A stretch of 41,520 bases of DNA from assembly GCA_016184455.1 (NCBI GenBank), contig JACPCS010000137.1, positions 1 to 41,520 on the forward strand. Direction: 5' to 3'. Source of the DNA: Acidobacteriota bacterium. GTDB taxonomy: Bacteria > Acidobacteriota > Vicinamibacteria > Vicinamibacterales > UBA2999. Of the stretch, positions 16,284 through 23,405 are shown one piece after another. Positions within the stretch are counted from its first letter, which is position 1; each line of letters starts with the position of its first letter. The notes below the pieces were generated by a model that did no database searches, was not told the origin of the DNA, and saw only the letters and a program-made list of their open reading frames with translations. The position numbers were made by a program, and so were the translations under genes.

Positions 16284-18423
16284 CGAGCAACCGACCCTAC
16301 GGCTCCGGGTCACCGAGGCACTCGGCAAAGACATGGGGCGCGCCTTCGCGCGCATGGATCCCAAAGACCTGCAGCGACTCGGCCTGGCCGTCGGCGACAT
16401 TGTCAGCGTGACGGGGAAGCGCACGACCGTGTGCAAAGCGATGCCGGCGTACAAGGAGCAACGCGGGCAGGCGCGGATCCAGATCGATGGGCTCGTACGT
16501 GAGAACGCAGGCGCCGCGCTCGACGAGACCGTGCAGGTCCAGAAGATCGCGAGCCGGCCCGCCGAGCGGGCTGTCCTGACGCCGACGACCATTGTCCCCG
16601 CCGACCGCGACCTGCAGTACATCGGCGGTCTGCTCGACGGCCTTCCCGTGCTCGTGGGCGGGCGCGTGCGTGCCACATTGTTTGGGAGTCGCTGGGCGGA
16701 CTTCAAGATCGATAGTACCGTGCCCGGAGGGGCCGTGGTGATTCACCCCACCACGCAACTGGTCATCGGGAAGGCGAGCGTCGAAGAGACGCGCCGCGTG
16801 CTCTCCTACGAGGACATCGGCGGGCTCAAGCGCCAATTGCACCGGGTGCGGGAAACGATCGAGTTGCCGCTGCGCTATCCGGAGGTGTTCGAACGGCTGG
16901 GGATCGAGGCGCCGAAGGGCGTGCTCCTGCACGGGCCGCCGGGGTGCGGCAAGACCCTCATTGCACGCGCCATCGCCCACGAGACGGCGGCGGCCTTCTT
17001 CTCGGTGAATGGCCCGGAGATCATCCACAAGTTCTACGGCGAGAGCGAAGCCCACTTACGGAAGATTTTCGAGGAGGCCGCGCGCCGAGCCCCGAGCATC
17101 ATCTTTCTCGACGAAATCGATGCTATTGCGCCGCGCCGGGAACAGGTGGTGGGCGACGTCGAGAAGCGCGTCGTGGCCCAGTTGCTGGCCTTGATGGACG
17201 GCCTCACGAAGCGGCAGCACGTCATCGTCATCGCCGCCACCAACCTGCCGAACGTGATTGACCCGGCACTGCGGCGACCCGGGCGGTTCGACCGCGAAAT
17301 CGCCATTCCAATTCCCGATCGCAACGGGCGCCTCGAGATCCTGGAGATCCATAGCCGTGGCATGCCGCTTCGGGGGGATGTCGATGTCGGACACCTTGCC
17401 GACATCACGCACGGATACGTCGGCGCGGATCTCGAAGCCCTGTGCCGTGAAGCGGCGATGATCTGTCTGCGCCGCATGATGGCCAACCTCGACTTCTCGC
17501 TCGCGCACGTGCCGTACGAGCAGCTCACCACGCTCGAAGTCAGGATGGACGACTGCCTGGCGGCGCTGCGGGAGGTCGAGCCGTCAGCCATCCGCGAGGT
17601 CTTCGTAGAGGTTCCGGATGTCGGGTGGCGGGATGTGGGAGGGCTTGGTCAGGTGAAGGCCCGCCTGGTCGAAGCCGTCGAGTGGCCGCTGAAGCATGCG
17701 AGCCTGTTCGAGAGAGCGGCGATCACGCCGCCGAAGGGGATCCTGCTGACGGGCCCACCGGGCTGCGGCAAGACGCTGGCGGCCAAGGCGATTGCCAACG
17801 ACAGCGGCGTGAACTTCATTTCCGTGAAGGGGCCGGCGCTGCTGTCGAAGTACGTGGGCGAATCGGAGAAGGGCATCCGCGACACGTTCCGGAAGGCACG
17901 GCAGGCCGCGCCCTGCATCGTGTTCTTCGACGAGATCGACGCCCTGGTCCCCCGTCGCGCCGGCGAGAGCCTGGACTCCCACGTCTCCGAACGCGTGCTG
18001 GCGCAGTTTCTGACCGAGCTGGATGGCGTCGAGGAGCTCAAGGGCGTGCTGGTCCTCGGGGCCACCAATCGGCCCGACAGACTGGATCCGGCGGTCCTTC
18101 GGCCGGGCCGGTTCGATGCGGTGATCGACATCGCGGTACCGGATGAGGAGGGCCGCCGAGAGATCTTCGGGATTCACCTGCGCGGCAAGCCGCTGGCGCG
18201 CACGATCGACGTGGTGGATTTGGCCGCTCGGACCGAGGGTCTCACCGGCGCGGATATCGCCGGCGTCTGCCATCGTGCTGCGCTCTCGGCCGTGCGTCGG
18301 GTTATCGACGGTGCCCGTGGAGAAGAGCCGGAAGCGGCTTCGCTCGAGGTGACAGCGGCCGATCTCGAGGCGGCCCTCGAGGGGGCGGTGGCGACACCGC
18401 TGCTGCGAGTTGATGGCGCGTGA
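16273..18423 (+). CDS. Cdc48/VCP-like tandem AAA+ ATPase
   Basis: A 716-residue protein with the full Cdc48 architecture. An N domain (residues 1-180: LRVTEALGKDMGRAFARMD, GLAVGDIVSVTG) is followed by AAA module D1 with HGPPGCGKT near 220-228, IIFLDEID and the arginine-finger region ALRRPGRFDREIAIP, and by D2 with TGPPGCGKT near 493-501, IVFFDEIDALVPRR and LRPGRFDAVIDI. Both Walker A and B motifs are intact. Cdc48/VAT proteins unfold or remodel proteins; here it lies between two Hsp20 genes in a gas vesicle operon, suggesting a role in assembling or recycling vesicle protein. GTG 16273 has GGAG upstream and overlaps the Hsp20 stop. Confidence 0.93.
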   Translation: MSRDEQPTLRLRVTEALGKDMGRAFARMDPKDLQRLGLAVGDIVSVTGKRTTVCKAMPAYKEQRGQARIQIDGLVRENAGAALDETVQVQKIASRPAERAVLTPTTIVPADRDLQYIGGLLDGLPVLVGGRVRATLFGSRWADFKIDSTVPGGAVVIHPTTQLVIGKASVEETRRVLSYEDIGGLKRQLHRVRETIELPLRYPEVFERLGIEAPKGVLLHGPPGCGKTLIARAIAHETAAAFFSVNGPEIIHKFYGESEAHLRKIFEEAARRAPSIIFLDEIDAIAPRREQVVGDVEKRVVAQLLALMDGLTKRQHVIVIAATNLPNVIDPALRRPGRFDREIAIPIPDRNGRLEILEIHSRGMPLRGDVDVGHLADITHGYVGADLEALCREAAMICLRRMMANLDFSLAHVPYEQLTTLEVRMDDCLAALREVEPSAIREVFVEVPDVGWRDVGGLGQVKARLVEAVEWPLKHASLFERAAITPPKGILLTGPPGCGKTLAAKAIANDSGVNFISVKGPALLSKYVGESEKGIRDTFRKARQAAPCIVFFDEIDALVPRRAGESLDSHVSERVLAQFLTELDGVEELKGVLVLGATNRPDRLDPAVLRPGRFDAVIDIAVPDEEGRREIFGIHLRGKPLARTIDVVDLAARTEGLTGADIAGVCHRAALSAVRRVIDGARGEEPEAASLEVTAADLEAALEGAVATPLLRVDGA

Positions 18424-18869
18424 CGCACAGGCCCGCGATCCGAAGCATTCCCCCGCGAACCATGGCCGACCTCTCGCGGAACGTCACACACGGAAGGCGG
18501 ACCGCGGGGGACGCTGAGGAGCAGGCCCAACGGACGGGCGGGTGTGAAGCGCCGATTGCGCCGCTGCGCACGCCGCGTCAATGGCGCTATCAGACGCGGC
18601 CCTCCTTCAAGCGCGTGCGGGGCCCCCTGGTGGATGTCTTCAGTGAAGCCGACGAAGTGCTGATCGTGATCGATCTGGGCGGATTCACGCGGGGCGAGAT
18701 CTCCCTGCACCTCAGTCCGCGCCAGTACATCCTGCAGGCGGCCCGCGGCACGCAACGGTTCCGCGAAGTGATCGATCTGCCAGCTCTTGTGGACACGGAG
18801 CGCGCGCGGGAACGCCTGGTGAACGGCGTGCTCGAGATTGTCCTTCCGCGAAGGAAAGAGGCGACGTAA
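18420..18869 (+). CDS. Second Hsp20-family protein
   Basis: 149 residues with a polar, poorly conserved N-terminal half and an alpha-crystallin-like domain from about residue 68: PLVDVFSEADEVLIVIDLGGF, ISLHLSPRQYILQAA and the ending LVNGVLEIVLPRRKEA. Its sequence differs clearly from the Hsp20 at 15756, so the pair is not a recent duplication. GTG 18420 overlaps the ATPase stop as GTGA; ATG 18462 is the alternative start. With the ATPase and the first Hsp20 it forms a compact chaperone block. Confidence 0.8.
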   Translation: MTHRPAIRSIPPRTMADLSRNVTHGRRTAGDAEEQAQRTGGCEAPIAPLRTPRQWRYQTRPSFKRVRGPLVDVFSEADEVLIVIDLGGFTRGEISLHLSPRQYILQAARGTQRFREVIDLPALVDTERARERLVNGVLEIVLPRRKEAT

Positions 18870-18875
18870 GCAGTC

Positions 18876-19289
18876 ATGGCAGCCGTTCCACCCGACACAC
18901 ACCGCATTCTCATCGTCGACGATGAACCCGCCATCGTCGCGCTGCTGCGGCGCATCCTGGCCCCGGAGAACGTCGACATTCTCACGGCGCACAGCGGCGC
19001 GGAAGCGCTCGCGCTGGCGCGCCGGTTGCCGCTCGATCTGGTCATTCTGGACGTGAAGTTGCCGGATCTCAGTGGTGTAGAAGTGCTCAGGCGAATCCGC
19101 CGACGTGATGCGGTGGTCCCCGTCATCATCATCACCTCGTATGGCTCGCCGGAAACCGTTCGCGCGGCGATGACGCTTGGCGCGGTGGACTATCTCACGA
19201 AGCCGTTTGACAGCGATGAGATCAGGCGCGCGGTCCGGGCAGCGTGCCGGCTCCAGGTCCCCTCGGAGACGACGCATGGCCGCGTGTGA
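18876..19289 (+). CDS. Single-domain response regulator
   Basis: Receiver of 137 residues without output domain. Motifs: RILIVDDEPAIVALL (acidic pair), LVILDVKLPDLSG with the phospho-acceptor Asp near 58, VIIITSYGSPE, and VDYLTKPFDSDEI with the conserved Lys. All catalytic residues are present, so it can be phosphorylated. It overlaps the following gvpL-type gene by 14 bp. It may act as a phosphate sink or relay for the kinases in this locus. Confidence 0.9.
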   Translation: MAAVPPDTHRILIVDDEPAIVALLRRILAPENVDILTAHSGAEALALARRLPLDLVILDVKLPDLSGVEVLRRIRRRDAVVPVIIITSYGSPETVRAAMTLGAVDYLTKPFDSDEIRRAVRAACRLQVPSETTHGRV

Positions 19290-20172
19290 TCCCCGCGCTG
19301 TCGATGCCGTCACTGACCGGCGCGACGCTCTCTACCTGTACTGCCTGGTTCGCCGGAGCTGCGCTTCACGCCAAGCCGGTACGTTGCAAGCCGATTTCGA
19401 ACGCGAGCACGTATCGTCGCGACCGGCTGACGATCGCCCGGTGACACTGGTCCCGTTCGGGGACGTGATGGCGGTGGTGAGCGTTGTGAACCGCGACGAC
19501 TTCTGTGGCCCGGCGGCCGAAATGTTGATGACGGACCTGGCGTGGGTTGCCCCGCGGGCGTCCCATCACGAGCGCGTGGTTGAAGCGGTGATGCGCACCT
19601 CGCCGGTGGTTCCGGCACGGTTCGGCACGCTCTTCTCATCGCGCGAGCGGCTGATCGCGTGGCTGGCGACCCATCGTGTCGCGATCGCCGGCGCGCTCGA
19701 CCGATTCGCGGATCACGAGGAATGGGCCATGAGAGGCAGCCTGAACAGGCGCGCAGCAGAAGCTGCGCTGACGGCAACCGCCATGGCGCGTACATCTTCG
19801 CCAACCTCACCCGGCGCTCGCTATCTCGAGGAGCGACGCATCCGGGCCGGCATCGGCCAGGACCTGACCGTCTGGCTCCGGACGGTGCGCGAACAAATCT
19901 TGGAACAACTGTTTGCGCACGCCGCGGCGTTTCGGGAGCGGGCCGTGAGTGCCGGTGCGTCAGAAGGAGTAGGGGCCCCTGTATTCAATTGGGCGTTTCT
20001 CGTGCCATCAGCACGCGTGACGTCCTTTCGTGCCTGCGTTCAGCGGATCGGGGCCGTGCACGCCGAGCACGGCTTGGCGCTCCATCAGTCAGGACCTTGG
20101 CCTCCTTACAGCTTCAGCCCGGAACTGGCGTCGGAAAGAGGAGATGACGTGCCAGGCGGGGGGAGCTCATGA
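19276..20172 (+). CDS. gvpL: Gas vesicle protein GvpL (GvpF/GvpL family)
   Basis: Accessory protein of gas vesicle formation, 298 residues. Family features are the opening DALYLYCLVRR, GDVMAVVSVVNRDDF, the strongly conserved VVPARFGTLFSSRERLIAWL near residues 113-132, and near the end NWAFLVPSARVTSF and HQSGPWPPYSFSPEL. GvpF and GvpL are related proteins; I label this one GvpL because its VxPxRFGTxFxS block is closer to that type. ATG 19276 has GGAG seven bases upstream. It is separated from the other gvp genes by a kinase and a receiver and ends with an ATGA overlap to the kinase. Confidence 0.87.
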   Translation: MAACDPRAVDAVTDRRDALYLYCLVRRSCASRQAGTLQADFEREHVSSRPADDRPVTLVPFGDVMAVVSVVNRDDFCGPAAEMLMTDLAWVAPRASHHERVVEAVMRTSPVVPARFGTLFSSRERLIAWLATHRVAIAGALDRFADHEEWAMRGSLNRRAAEAALTATAMARTSSPTSPGARYLEERRIRAGIGQDLTVWLRTVREQILEQLFAHAAAFRERAVSAGASEGVGAPVFNWAFLVPSARVTSFRACVQRIGAVHAEHGLALHQSGPWPPYSFSPELASERGDDVPGGGSS

Positions 20173-21683
20173 GACGGGCGAATGACCGCAAACCAGCGCT
20201 CGTCGGAGAGGCTGCAGACCACCAGGCGGGACGTTACAAAAAGCTCTACTCCATGCTGTTGGACGCCAGCCCTTCGTCGGTGCTGCTCGTCGACAGCCAA
20301 CTGCGAGTCGTCTCGGCCAACCAGAACTTCCTCCGGAAGGCGCAGCGCTCGGAGGCAGAAACCATCGGCCAGCACCTCGATGCGATCTTTCCGCCTGCCA
20401 TCGTTCAACAGATGGACCTCGTGGGCCGCTTGCGGACTGCGTTCGAGCAAGGCCAACACACGCGGGGTGAGCGGCTCATCTATCGCGCGCCGGGAGTGGC
20501 GACGCGGATCTATTACTACAGCCTCATTCCGTTCTCCTGGCAGGAGGCGGTCGAGTACGTGATGGTGCTGCTCGAGGATGTCACGGAGCAGATGCGCCTC
20601 GGCGAGGAGGTCCGGCGGGCCGAACGACATCTGGCGAGCGTGGTCGAAACGGCCAGCGACATCGTCCTGTCCACGGCCGTTGACGGGCGGATTCTCACCT
20701 GGAACACCGCCGCGGAGCGGGTCACCGGCTTTGCGCTCAGCGAAGTGGTCGCCCGCACCTTCTTCGATCTGCTGGCCGACCGGCACCGCGCGAGCGCCAG
20801 ACGCGGATTCGAGATGGTCAAGCGCGGCAGAGGATTCGGTGTGGCGGAATGGGACCTAATGACGAAGTCCGGAACGTCGGTCCCGGTATCCTGGGCCGGA
20901 TCGGTGATGAAAGACGATTGGGCGCAGGCGATCGCCGTCGTGGCGGTGGGCCGGGATCTGACCGAGCGGCGCAAGTTCGAGGCGCAGCTCCTGCAGTCGC
21001 AGAAGCTGGCCGCGCTCGGTGTGATGGCCGGAGGGATCGCGCACGAGATCCGCAACCCGCTGTCCATTGCCTCGTCGGCTGCTCAGTTTCTCTCGGAAGA
21101 GCCCGAGGATCCCAATTTTTGCCGCGAGTGCATCGGCAAGATTCTGACAGGGATCCAGCGGGCGTCGCTCGTCATCGAAAACCTGCTGCGCTTCGCCCGG
21201 CCCGTTGGCCCACCCGCGATGGGACCGGTCGACCTGATGCGGGTCGTTCGCGAAGCTGCGGCCTTGGTCGCCACTGAAGCGGGGATTCAGCAGATCAAGA
21301 TGGAGTTCGACGTACCGGACAGGCCGGTGCTGGTGAAGGGCGTCTCCGGCTTGTTGCAGCAGTTGTTCGTCAATCTCTTTCTGAACGCCCTGGCCGCCAT
21401 GCCGGAGGGCGGCCGGCTGCGCGCGAGCGTGCAGCAGTTGGATGCGGAGGTGCGCGTTCGCGTCCGCGATTCCGGCTGCGGCATCCCAGCGTCGGACGTC
21501 GAGAAGATCTTCGACCCGTTCTACACAACGAGACCGGTCGGGAAAGGGACGGGACTCGGGCTGTCGATCTGCTATTCCATCGTGCGCCAGCACGACGGGA
21601 GCATCGATGTCGACAGCACCGAGGACCAGGGCTCCACGTTCACGGTGAAACTCCCGTTGTACGAGGACGGTTCAGCGCCATGA
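20169..21683 (+). CDS. Cytoplasmic PAS-PAS sensor histidine kinase
   Basis: 504 residues, no membrane segment. The first PAS-like domain spans about 25-140 (LLDASPSSVLLVDSQLRVVSANQNF), the second about 155-270 (VVETASDIVLSTAVDGRILTWN). HisKA has the H box MAGGIAHEIRNPLS with the phospho-His near 291. The HATPase domain has the N box LFVNLFLNALAAMP, G1 VRDSGCGIP, and G2 GKGTGLGLSICYSI. All kinase boxes are intact. A soluble PAS kinase would read an internal signal such as redox, oxygen or energy state; no haem- or flavin-specific residues can be assigned. It overlaps gvpL upstream and a receiver downstream by ATGA. Confidence 0.94.
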   Translation: MRRANDRKPALVGEAADHQAGRYKKLYSMLLDASPSSVLLVDSQLRVVSANQNFLRKAQRSEAETIGQHLDAIFPPAIVQQMDLVGRLRTAFEQGQHTRGERLIYRAPGVATRIYYYSLIPFSWQEAVEYVMVLLEDVTEQMRLGEEVRRAERHLASVVETASDIVLSTAVDGRILTWNTAAERVTGFALSEVVARTFFDLLADRHRASARRGFEMVKRGRGFGVAEWDLMTKSGTSVPVSWAGSVMKDDWAQAIAVVAVGRDLTERRKFEAQLLQSQKLAALGVMAGGIAHEIRNPLSIASSAAQFLSEEPEDPNFCRECIGKILTGIQRASLVIENLLRFARPVGPPAMGPVDLMRVVREAAALVATEAGIQQIKMEFDVPDRPVLVKGVSGLLQQLFVNLFLNALAAMPEGGRLRASVQQLDAEVRVRVRDSGCGIPASDVEKIFDPFYTTRPVGKGTGLGLSICYSIVRQHDGSIDVDSTEDQGSTFTVKLPLYEDGSAP

Positions 21684-22066
21684 TTCCGAAGACTGCAGCG
21701 ACGGTGCTCGTCATCGACGATGAGCCGGACATCTGTTGGGCGCTCGTTCACGTTCTGAAGGGCATGGGCGTCCTCGCAGCGACGGCCACGAGCGGGGAGG
21801 AGGCTCTTCGCCTCATTGGGGTGCGCCGCTTCGACCTTGCCTTCGTCGATGCCAAGCTCGGCGATCTGAACGGCCTCGACGTGGCGGCCCGCATCCGCGC
21901 GGGCGATTCGACCGTGCCCATCGTCCTCGTCTCCGGGTATTTCTACGACGACGATGCCGAAGTGCGCCAGGCCATGGCAGCGGGTCTCATCACGGGGTTT
22001 ATCAGCAAACCCATTCTGCACGAAGAAGTCCTGACCATCACGAGACGGCTGCTCTCCCATTCGTAG
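21680..22066 (+). CDS. Single-domain response regulator paired with the PAS kinase
   Basis: Receiver of 128 residues: VLVIDDEPDICWAL, LAFVDAKLGDLNG with the acceptor Asp, VLVSGYFYDDDAE (Ser in the place of the usual Thr, an accepted variant) and FISKPILHEEV with the conserved Lys. It overlaps the kinase stop by ATGA, so kinase and receiver are made together and are probably cognate. It is the last gene before the gvpA promoter region. No DNA-binding domain, so any effect on transcription must pass through another protein. Confidence 0.91.
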   Translation: MIPKTAATVLVIDDEPDICWALVHVLKGMGVLAATATSGEEALRLIGVRRFDLAFVDAKLGDLNGLDVAARIRAGDSTVPIVLVSGYFYDDDAEVRQAMAAGLITGFISKPILHEEVLTITRRLLSHS

Positions 22067-22117
22067 CGCGCTTTCGTGGCGCCCCCTCCATGGCGGGCGC
22101 GCCATGCTACAAGCCGT

Positions 22118-22133
22118 GGGTCCCGTCGGACCC
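22118..22133. promoter_or_regulatory. Candidate activator-binding palindrome upstream of gvpA
   Basis: GGGTCC (22118-22123) and GGACCC (22128-22133) are perfect complements with a 4-nt spacer, about 75 nt upstream of the predicted gvpA transcription start. The inner sequence CCCGTCGGACC (22122-22132) recurs at 22201-22211. Position and symmetry suit a binding site for the sigma-54 activator; this is inference. Confidence 0.4.
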
Positions 22134-22166
22134 CTCGAAAACACTGAACAAATGCGAACGGGAACC

Positions 22167-22182
22167 TGGCATGCCGGTGGCA
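22167..22182 (+). promoter_or_regulatory. Candidate sigma-54 promoter of gvpA
   Basis: TGGCATG, 4 nt, TGGCA: compared with TGGCACG-N4-TTGCW there are two mismatches, and the essential GG (22168-22169) and GC (22180-22181) are spaced correctly by 10 nt. The expected transcription start near 22193 leaves a leader of about 87 nt before the gvpA ATG at 22280. The matching activator gene is in the same locus. Confidence 0.65.
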
Positions 22183-22261
22183 ATGCACGATGGCGGCGTG
22201 CCCGTCGGACCGTGCTGTTGGCTTGGCGAGAAGGTAGCACGTCTTCACCAGTTCGACGATG

Positions 22262-22271
22262 AAGGAGGTGA
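22262..22271 (+). promoter_or_regulatory. Consensus ribosome-binding site of gvpA
   Basis: AAGGAGGTGA is a full match to the anti-16S sequence and lies 8 nt before ATG 22280. It is much stronger than the sites of neighbouring genes, in keeping with the high output needed for the main shell protein, and it decides the start against an in-frame ATG at 22259. Confidence 0.85.
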
Positions 22272-22279
22272 GCAGACAC

Positions 22280-22498
22280 ATGGCGAAGGTGCAGAAGTCA
22301 ACGGATTCGTCCAGTCTCGCGGAAGTCGTAGACCGCATCCTGGACAAGGGGATCGTGATCGATGCCTGGGCAAAGGTGTCGCTCGTTGGCATCGAGCTGC
22401 TCTCGGTCGAGGCTCGGGTAGTGGTCGCGTCCGTCGAGACCTACCTGAAATACGCCGAAGCGATCGGTCTGACGGCCAGCGCAGCGGCCCCGGCGTAG
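22280..22498 (+). CDS. gvpA: Major gas vesicle shell protein GvpA
   Basis: The main structural protein of the gas vesicle wall, 72 residues. The sequence [20 protein letters not shown] is almost identical to classical GvpA, followed by [20 protein letters not shown] and [19 protein letters not shown], the full helix-strand-strand-helix core. Length and C terminus match the family. It has its own promoter region, a consensus ribosome-binding site and a hairpin after the stop, so it is set up for expression above that of the downstream genes. Confidence 0.98.
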   Translation: MAKVQKSTDSSSLAEVVDRILDKGIVIDAWAKVSLVGIELLSVEARVVVASVETYLKYAEAIGLTASAAAPA

Positions 22499-22508
22499 CG
22501 AACAGGGG

Positions 22509-22546
22509 GATCCCGTGGATGGCGCACCGATGGTCGCCACGGGATC
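22509..22546 (+). terminator. Hairpin after gvpA, probable attenuator
   Basis: GATCCCGTGG (22509-22518) pairs perfectly with CCACGGGATC (22537-22546) around an 18-nt loop, 10 nt after the gvpA stop codon. There is no T-tract, so it could be a partial terminator or a 3' stabiliser of the gvpA message while letting some transcription continue into the accessory genes. Confidence 0.6.
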
Positions 22547-22594
22547 TCTCACACCACGAGTGAAGACGAGATGCAACAAGGAGGCAAAGCCATC

Positions 22595-22957
22595 ATGGGG
22601 CGATTGACGACTGAGGTGACCGGGCTCGTGGAGGACATCCGGCGCGCGCGGGATGAACGCCAGCGATTGGCACGAGCTGTGAGGCAGGGGACCTTTGAGA
22701 TGAAACGAGCCGTCGCTCGCATGCGGCGCGAGTTCCAGTCGGCGCGTGCCGAGGTGATGCGGCGTCAGCGGCGCGACCTCCGAGAGTTCGTGTCAGGGCT
22801 CGAGCGACGTGTCATGGCCGTGCGGAACGGTTTGAAGGCCGACCTGGCGGGCGCCCGCGCGGCGTGGCTGGGACCGATCGCGGCTCGCACGAAGCGCGAG
22901 CAGAGCCCGGGCCCCGCACTCGAGACGAAGCGAGCGGCGAAAGCGGCCGCCGGCTAG
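22595..22957 (+). CDS. Coiled-coil protein next to gvpA, possible GvpC-like shell protein
   Basis: 120 residues, nearly all predicted amphipathic helix: MGRLTTEVTGLVEDIRRARD, then long Arg/Glu/Ala-rich stretches with spaced Phe and Leu (TFEMKRAVARMRREF, LREFVSGLERRV, LKADLAGARAAWLG), and a basic tail. No family is recognised with certainty. Its position directly after gvpA, high charge and helical periodicity are those of GvpC, the outer strengthening protein, or of the small GvpP/GvpQ proteins of Bacillus loci; true GvpC repeats of 33 residues are not evident. ATG 22595 has AAGGAGG (22578-22584) upstream, a strong site like that of gvpA. Confidence 0.75.
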   Translation: MGRLTTEVTGLVEDIRRARDERQRLARAVRQGTFEMKRAVARMRREFQSARAEVMRRQRRDLREFVSGLERRVMAVRNGLKADLAGARAAWLGPIAARTKREQSPGPALETKRAAKAAAG

Positions 22958-23003
22958 GACGTGGTCCGTGGAGCACGAAAGCCGCGCCTGAGGGAGACCG
23001 TTC

Positions 23004-23318
23004 ATGCACTGGTGGTGTCTTGTCGGCAGGCATCAGGATCTCCTGCACTTCGATGCCAGGCGTGTGTTCCTGGGCTGCGTGGAATGTGGGCGTGAGACGC
23101 GCGGGTGGACGCTCGACTTCCCGGCCCCGCGACCCCGCTTTGCCGGCGTGACGTCGCGAATCGATTGCCGGGATCGCAACACCACGGCGGGACCGTACGA
23201 CGAGCAACCCTTTTTGGTCCACCGCCCCGGGACCGCACCTGCACGGACCCCGTACGACCGTGGTCGACCGAGAGAATTGTGGGAGCGCTGGACAAAGACG
23301 GCAACCAAGTGCGCCTGA
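23004..23318 (+). CDS. Small zinc-ribbon-like protein
   Basis: 104 residues. The first 40 (CLVGRHQDLLHFDARRVFLG, then CVECGRETRGWTLD) look like small bacterial proteins with a CxxC knuckle and a GWT turn, probably binding one zinc. The remainder (PRPRFAGVTSR onward) is Arg/Pro-rich and not conserved-looking. GGGAGA lies 6 nt before ATG 23004. Function unknown; it sits between the coiled-coil gene and gvpN. The C-terminal part could be altered by a frameshift, since relatives of this type tend to be shorter. Confidence 0.6.
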   Translation: MHWWCLVGRHQDLLHFDARRVFLGCVECGRETRGWTLDFPAPRPRFAGVTSRIDCRDRNTTAGPYDEQPFLVHRPGTAPARTPYDRGRPRELWERWTKTATKCA

Positions 23319-23405
23319 CTCGTGTGCTGGTCGCAGCCCGTCGTGTTGATGGATGAGCCGGGGCGACCGGGACCGGTCGCACCGTAATGGGAGGCCATGA
23401 ACGAG

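Noticed and set aside
22262..22279. Longer GvpA starting at ATG 22259
   Set aside because: The consensus ribosome-binding site lies within that extension, 8 nt before ATG 22280, and the extra residues are not part of GvpA proteins.
23319..23388. Possible weak sigma-54 site ahead of gvpN (GG-N10-GC near 23352)
   Set aside because: Only the GG and GC dinucleotides match; several consensus positions differ, unlike the sites at 13448 and 22167.
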